Assembly (NCBI GenBank): GCA_003153055.1
Contig: PMBV01000372.1
Span: forward strand, 770-19,123
DNA: 18,354 bases
Direction: 5' to 3'
Source of the DNA: Myxococcales bacterium
GTDB lineage: Bacteria; Myxococcota; Myxococcia; Myxococcales; Myxococcaceae
Shown one piece after another: positions 14,833 to 18,354 of the stretch (positions are counted from its first letter, which is position 1; each line of letters begins with the position of its first letter). The translations under genes were made by a program, and so were the position numbers. The notes beneath the pieces were generated by a model. That model saw only the letters and a program-made list of their open reading frames with translations. It was not told the origin of the DNA and searched no databases.

Positions 14833-15726
14833 ATGAACCCTCACGCACCGCTGGCTGGAGTCTTCGTACCGCTCATCACCCCCTTCACTACCGAGGGGCA
14901 CGTCGCCCTCGATGCGCTCGAGGCGCTCGCCCACCGCGCGCTCGACGACGGCGCCACGGGCCTGGTCGCGCTCGGGACCACGGCCGAGGTGGCGACCCTC
15001 GACTCTGACGAGAAGACCCAGGTGCTCGACGTCTGCGCCCGGGTGTGCCGCGCGCGAGAGGCTCCACTCGTCATCGGCGCCGGGAGCAACGACACGAGGG
15101 CGACCGCGGCGGCGCTGGCGGGCCTCGACCGCTGGCCCGAGGCGGTGGCGGCGCTGGTGCCGGTGCCCTACTTCACCCGCCCCTCGGAGCGCGGCGTCAT
15201 CGCCCACTTCGCCGAGCTCGCCAAGGCGACCCCGGTGCCGCTCATCGCCTACCACATCCCCTACCGGACCGCTCAGGCGCTCAGCGCAGCGGCGTTGCGG
15301 GCGCTCGGTCGGCTCCCCGGTGTCTGCGCTGTGAAGTACTCACCTGGCGTCATCGACCCCGAGGTGGTCGAGCTGTTCTGCGAGCTGCCGCCTGGCTTCG
15401 CGGTGTTGGTTGGGGACGACGTGCTCCTCTCACCGCTCTTGGCACTGGGAGCGACGGGCGGCATCCTCGCCTCCGCTCACCTCGCCACCGGCCGCTTCGT
15501 CGAGCTGGTTGAAGCGTGGCGCCTTGGCGACGTCGCTCGAGCGCGCGCGCTGGGTGCGAGGCTGGCCAGGCTCTCGGCGGCCGCTTTCGCTCAGCCCAAC
15601 CCCACCGTCATCAAGGGCGTCCTGCACCAGAAGGGGCTCATTCCGACGGCGAACGTGCGGCTTCCGCTCCTGGCTGCCGAGCCCCCCCATGTGGAGGCGG
15701 CGGTCAAGCGACTGGAGGCGCTGTAG
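14833..15726 (+). CDS. Dihydrodipicolinate synthase/N-acetylneuraminate lyase (DapA) family protein
   Basis: This class I aldolase-type TIM barrel of 297 residues would form a Schiff base with a 2-oxo acid such as pyruvate. FVPLITPFTTEG opens the barrel. GTTAE (48-52) is the substrate-carboxylate loop, Tyr140 and Arg145 lie in AYHIPYRT, and the Schiff-base lysine is Lys168 in VKYSPG. The equivalent of the second Tyr in the DapA box PYYNRP is Phe114 here (PYFTRP), and the usual GTTGE has Ala at position 51. These changes make true lysine-pathway synthase less certain; a sugar-acid or hydroxyproline-pathway lyase is possible. CGAGG ends 9 nt before the ATG. It is divergent from a LysR regulator, which suggests an inducible catabolic enzyme. 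Confidence 0.85.
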   Translation: MNPHAPLAGVFVPLITPFTTEGHVALDALEALAHRALDDGATGLVALGTTAEVATLDSDEKTQVLDVCARVCRAREAPLVIGAGSNDTRATAAALAGLDRWPEAVAALVPVPYFTRPSERGVIAHFAELAKATPVPLIAYHIPYRTAQALSAAALRALGRLPGVCAVKYSPGVIDPEVVELFCELPPGFAVLVGDDVLLSPLLALGATGGILASAHLATGRFVELVEAWRLGDVARARALGARLARLSAAAFAQPNPTVIKGVLHQKGLIPTANVRLPLLAAEPPHVEAAVKRLEAL

Positions 15727-16000
15727 CTGCGTGCTTTGCGCCGTGCCCGTGCGCGTAGCCTTCCCAGTGCGGGTTGGCTTGCGGCATCACCCCCTTGACC
15801 TCGGAGACCGCGATGACGGGGAAGAAGCGAACGAAGAGGAGGAAGAAGAAGAACGGGCCGAAGGTCCCCAAGAAAAGTTGACGATGTCCCAGGCCAGCAC
15901 CATCTCGGTGACATCGTGGAAGGAATGCGACCCGCGCACGAGCAGCTCGCGTCCCGAGACTGTCTCGGGAAGAACGACATCACCCCGGATGGGATCGATT
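15704..16000 (-). pseudogene. Decayed membrane-protein remnant (C-terminus like ActC/NrfD of alternative complex III)
   Basis: In the 325-bp gap between the DapA-like and VOC genes, one minus-strand frame from 15874 to 15704 encodes a Phe-rich membrane helix, FLGTFGPFFFFLLFVRFFPV, then AVSEVKGVMPQANPH and a His/Gly tail ending at a stop. This resembles the C-terminal end of the NrfD-like subunit of alternative complex III as I remember it. The frame has no start. Upstream (about 15875-16000) a different frame has coding-like third-position GC and reads SHSFHDVTEMVLAWDIVNF, so a frameshift near 15875 is likely. The tail overlaps the last 23 bases of the DapA-like gene. It looks like a relic of a lost gene. 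The family match is from memory and the upstream part is not recognised. Confidence 0.42.
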
Positions 16001-16051
16001 TCCACGAAGCCCCCTCGGAGTACGTGGCCTACTTTGGCCTGCCACTCCCCT

Positions 16052-16732
16052 TCAAACAAGCAGCGCGAAGGCCGCACCTTGGGGGTCGTCGCAGATGGCG
16101 AGCCGCTCGCCGGTGGGCAAGGTGAATGGGCCGACGACGACACCGCCACGAGCCTTCACAGCATCGAGCGCCGGATCAAGCGCAGCCACGCGCAGGTGAA
16201 ACAGCCAATGTGGATGCACACCTGGGCGGAGGTCGCTCATCGAGCCGACCGGTGGTCCATCAGGCTCCCACGAGAACGGGTGAAAGACCCCGAGGCTTCC
16301 GAGATCGACCGGGGCCTTGAAGTGCCAGCCGAAGAGCTCGCCGTAGTCAGCCTTGGCGCGCTCCACGTCGGCCGTGTTGAGTACGTACCAGACGACGCCC
16401 GCGGCGCTCTTCGCGTCCTGAGCGACGACGGGCGATCTCGCGAGGGCGACGATGGCGCCTCCGGGATCGCGCATGACGGCTGCCTCGAGGCCCTGGGGGT
16501 TGACCCACTTCGGGCCGAGGGCGATCGCTCCACGGCTCGCGAACGCGGCTGCGGCTCGGTCCACGTCGCCGACGTCGAGGAACCCGAGCCAATGCGGGCG
16601 GGCGCCCCGCGCGACCGCTTGCTCATGCAGCAGCACGATGTCGAGGACGCGCGGGCCGAGCACGGACTCGTAGAAGCCACGAGCCGCCTCGACGTCGCTC
16701 GTGCGAAGGGTGATCCGAGAGAAGGGCGTCAT
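16052..16732 (-). CDS. Two-domain VOC (glyoxalase/bleomycin-resistance fold) protein
   Basis: This cytoplasmic protein of 226 residues is made of two vicinal-oxygen-chelate domains. The first (1-about 105) starts FSRITLRTSDVEAARGFYES and ends with DPGGAIVALARSP. The second (about 112-226) starts VVWYVLNTADVERAKADYGE and ends with DDPQGAAFALL. Such proteins bind a metal and act as lyases, dioxygenases, epimerases or drug-binding proteins; metal ligands cannot be set with confidence, since the first domain lacks a clear His at its start. The ATG at 16732 is preferred over a longer open frame because the VOC fold begins directly there; GGTGAAAG upstream is a weak ribosome site. The spacer before it holds a palindrome that may be an operator. 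The substrate is unknown. Confidence 0.82.
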   Translation of the reverse strand: MTPFSRITLRTSDVEAARGFYESVLGPRVLDIVLLHEQAVARGARPHWLGFLDVGDVDRAAAAFASRGAIALGPKWVNPQGLEAAVMRDPGGAIVALARSPVVAQDAKSAAGVVWYVLNTADVERAKADYGELFGWHFKAPVDLGSLGVFHPFSWEPDGPPVGSMSDLRPGVHPHWLFHLRVAALDPALDAVKARGGVVVGPFTLPTGERLAICDDPQGAAFALLV

Positions 16733-16807
16733 GGCTTTCACCGCGACAGGACGATTCGCGGCACTGTAGCGACGAACGCGCCGAGGAGACAACGAGATCA
16801 AATGGGC

Positions 16808-16835
16808 AATTGGAAAACTACATGATGTACCAATT
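16808..16835. promoter_or_regulatory. Palindrome in an AT-rich patch upstream of the VOC gene
   Basis: TACATGATGTA (16819-16829) is a perfect palindrome around one central base. AATTGG (16808-16813) and CCAATT (16830-16835) flank it as a second, off-centre inverted pair. The patch stands out by AT content within GC-rich DNA and lies about 75-125 bp before the VOC start and just after the MocR gene end. It looks like a promoter/operator for the VOC gene. Confidence 0.4.
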
Positions 16836-16869
16836 TGGATACGAGCGCCGAGCCGCCTCGGCTGGAAGG

Positions 16870-18354
16870 TCATCCTCGCCCGGTGCGCGCCGGACCGAGA
16901 GCACGTCCGCGACCGACTGGGCGCGATCCCCTCGACAGCGACGCCGAGCTGACGCCGGACGACGCCCGGCGCGTAGACGAGGAGGGCAGCTGCCGGCAGG
17001 CCAGCGCGCCGACCTTCTCGATGGCCCCCTCCACCTCGGGGGACCAGAAGCTGGCGTTGAGCCGGATGAAGTTGCGGAAGTTGTCGGTCGTCGAGAACAG
17101 CGCCCCCGGTGCGACCGAGATGCCCGCCGCCAGCGCCTGCTCGTGGAGCGCGAGGCCATCGACGCCCTCGGGCAGCTCGACCCACAGCACGTAGCCGCCC
17201 TCGGGGCGCGTGACCTGCGTGCCAGGAGGGAAGTGACGCCCGACCGCCTCGCGCGCTTGGGCCACCCGCTCGGCGTGGATCCGGCGGATGGTGCGGAGGT
17301 GGCGATCATACCCGCCGGTGTCGAGGAACTCCGCCATCGCGAGTTGGGTGGGCGAGGCGGTCGCCAGGTTGAAGAGGGACTTGAGCTGCTCGATCCGCGC
17401 CTGGAACCGCCCGGGGGCGATCCACCCCACGCGGTAGCCGGGCGCGAGCGTCTTGGAGAACGAGGAACACGTCAGCACCAACCCCTTCTCGTCGTACGCC
17501 TTGGTCGAGACGGGCCGCCGGGGACCAAAGCCGAGGTCCCCATACACGTCGTCCTCGATGAGCGGGATGCCCTTGCTCCCCAAGAGCTCCACCAGCTCGC
17601 GCTTGGCCTCGTCGGGCATCACCGCGCCCAGCGGGTTGTCGAAGTTGGAGATGACGAGACACGCGGCGACGCGGTTGTGGCGAAGCGCGTACCGGAGCAC
17701 CTCGACGCTCAAGCCGTGACGCGGTGAGGACGGAATCTCCAGCACGTTCAGGTTGAGCCACTGGATGGAATTGAGGAACGTGTAGTAGCAGGGCGAAGGC
17801 ACGGCCACTGTGTCGCCCGGGCGGCAGATCGCCTGGAGGGCGAGCGACACCGCCTCCACGCAGCCCGAGGTGATAACGAGCTCGTCCGGCCCCAACCGGC
17901 AGCCCCAGTCGAGGGAGCGCTTGGCCAGCTGGACCCTCAGCCGGCGCATCCCCCGGGAGCTGGCGTAGCTCGCCGCCTCGCGCGCCCGCTGGCGGGTCGC
18001 GGCCGCCAGCATCCGGCTGAGCTTCTCCGCCGGCAACAGCGATGGGTCCGGCACCCCTCGCCCGAGCGGGACGAGGGATGGATCCGACAGCCGGCTCATC
18101 ACCTCGAGCGGGCCCTGGCCGAGCTCCACCGGGCCCGCCACCAGCGCCCTCGCCACCTGCTTCACCTCGAGCACCTCGTCGGGCTCGGCCAAGCGCGAGG
18201 TCACGAAGTAGCCGGACTGGGGCCGTGGCTCGACGAGCCGCCGGTTCTCGAGCTGCCCGTACGCGCCCAGGATGGTGTTGATGCTGACCCGCATCTTCTT
18301 GGCCAGCTCGCGGACCGAGGGCAGGCGATCGCCCGGGCGATAGGTCCCCTCGTC
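16870..18354 (-). CDS. MocR-type regulator: GntR helix-turn-helix fused to PLP aminotransferase (5' end cut off)
   Basis: The visible part is 494 codons, open to the right edge, so the first residues are missing. The start of the visible frame, DEGTYRPGDRLPSVRELAKK, and RVSINTILGAYGQLENRRLV form the GntR winged helix. A linker leads to a fold-type I aminotransferase domain. Conserved elements are LVITSGCVEAVSLALQ, SNFDNPLGAV, IEDDVYGDL, SSFSKTLAPGYRVGW with the PLP lysine encoded at 17454-17452, and RPEGGYVLWVELPEG. Such proteins regulate genes for PLP, GABA, taurine or amino acid metabolism, or act as aminotransferases such as 2-aminoadipate enzymes. An ATG at 18294 would lose half the DNA-binding domain and is rejected as start. 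The last 35 residues are a basic, Ser/Arg/Gly-rich tail without a match to the family. The target is unknown; it may control the nearby VOC gene. Confidence 0.85.
   Translation of the reverse strand, partial: DEGTYRPGDRLPSVRELAKKMRVSINTILGAYGQLENRRLVEPRPQSGYFVTSRLAEPDEVLEVKQVARALVAGPVELGQGPLEVMSRLSDPSLVPLGRGVPDPSLLPAEKLSRMLAAATRQRAREAASYASSRGMRRLRVQLAKRSLDWGCRLGPDELVITSGCVEAVSLALQAICRPGDTVAVPSPCYYTFLNSIQWLNLNVLEIPSSPRHGLSVEVLRYALRHNRVAACLVISNFDNPLGAVMPDEAKRELVELLGSKGIPLIEDDVYGDLGFGPRRPVSTKAYDEKGLVLTCSSFSKTLAPGYRVGWIAPGRFQARIEQLKSLFNLATASPTQLAMAEFLDTGGYDRHLRTIRRIHAERVAQAREAVGRHFPPGTQVTRPEGGYVLWVELPEGVDGLALHEQALAAGISVAPGALFSTTDNFRNFIRLNASFWSPEVEGAIEKVGALACRQLPSSSTRRASSGVSSASLSRGSRPVGRGRALGPARTGRG

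Noticed and set aside
15813..15881. A 22-residue Lys/Arg-rich peptide on the plus strand with GGAG 6 nt before its ATG.
   Set aside because: It is the exact antisense of the Phe-rich membrane helix of the relic; runs of TTC give AAG-rich codons in the opposite strand. It remains a remote possibility, but the relic explains it better.
15410..16825. A 471-codon open frame on the plus strand.
   Set aside because: It overlaps the end of the DapA-like gene out of frame and runs antisense to the VOC gene; its composition changes abruptly and shows no domain.

Overview
The window is about 18.4 kb of GC-rich DNA carrying dense bacterial genes, mostly on the minus strand. The mix suggests a Myxococcota (myxobacterial) chromosome. 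It has an ECF sigma/FecR/barrel trio, a lipoprotein with a Ser-Asp linker repeat, a nine-heme lipoprotein cytochrome, a TIR-FHA signalling protein, and very high G/C at third codon positions. This is a judgement from gene content and style; no database search was run.

Layout, left to right. Positions 1-488 (minus) hold a recX gene cut by the window edge. 611-1156 (plus) is a small unknown lipoprotein. 1169-2890 (minus) is a large SGNH/GDSL-type hydrolase lipoprotein with a 24-bp tandem repeat in its linker. 3005-4561 (plus) is a GT-C (family 39-like) membrane glycosyltransferase. 4564-7095 (minus) is an overlapping three-gene operon: ECF sigma factor, a membrane FecR-domain protein with a TPR-like tail, and a probable envelope protein. 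7178-7900 (plus) is a DUF2461 protein. 7931-10162 (minus) pairs a secreted sCache-domain protein with a nonaheme cytochrome lipoprotein.

The most interesting block is 10366-13777 (minus). A TIR-FHA-beta-domain protein is followed, after a 254-bp gap, by an SMC/ABC-like ATPase and an HNH nuclease that overlap by 4 nt. The ATPase/HNH pair resembles Septu (PtuA/PtuB), also known as the effector pair of some retrons, but no reverse transcriptase is present. Next to a TIR protein with an intact candidate NADase glutamate, this looks like an anti-phage or stress-response island. Its linkage as one system is inference.

The right end (13849-18354) is metabolic and regulatory. A LysR regulator is divergent from a DapA/NAL-family aldolase-lyase. 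A decayed membrane-protein fragment follows, with a C-terminus like the NrfD-type ActC subunit of alternative complex III. Then come a two-domain VOC (glyoxalase-fold) protein with a palindromic upstream site, and a MocR-type GntR/aminotransferase regulator cut by the right edge. No rRNA, tRNA, insertion sequence, CRISPR array or replication origin was recognised.
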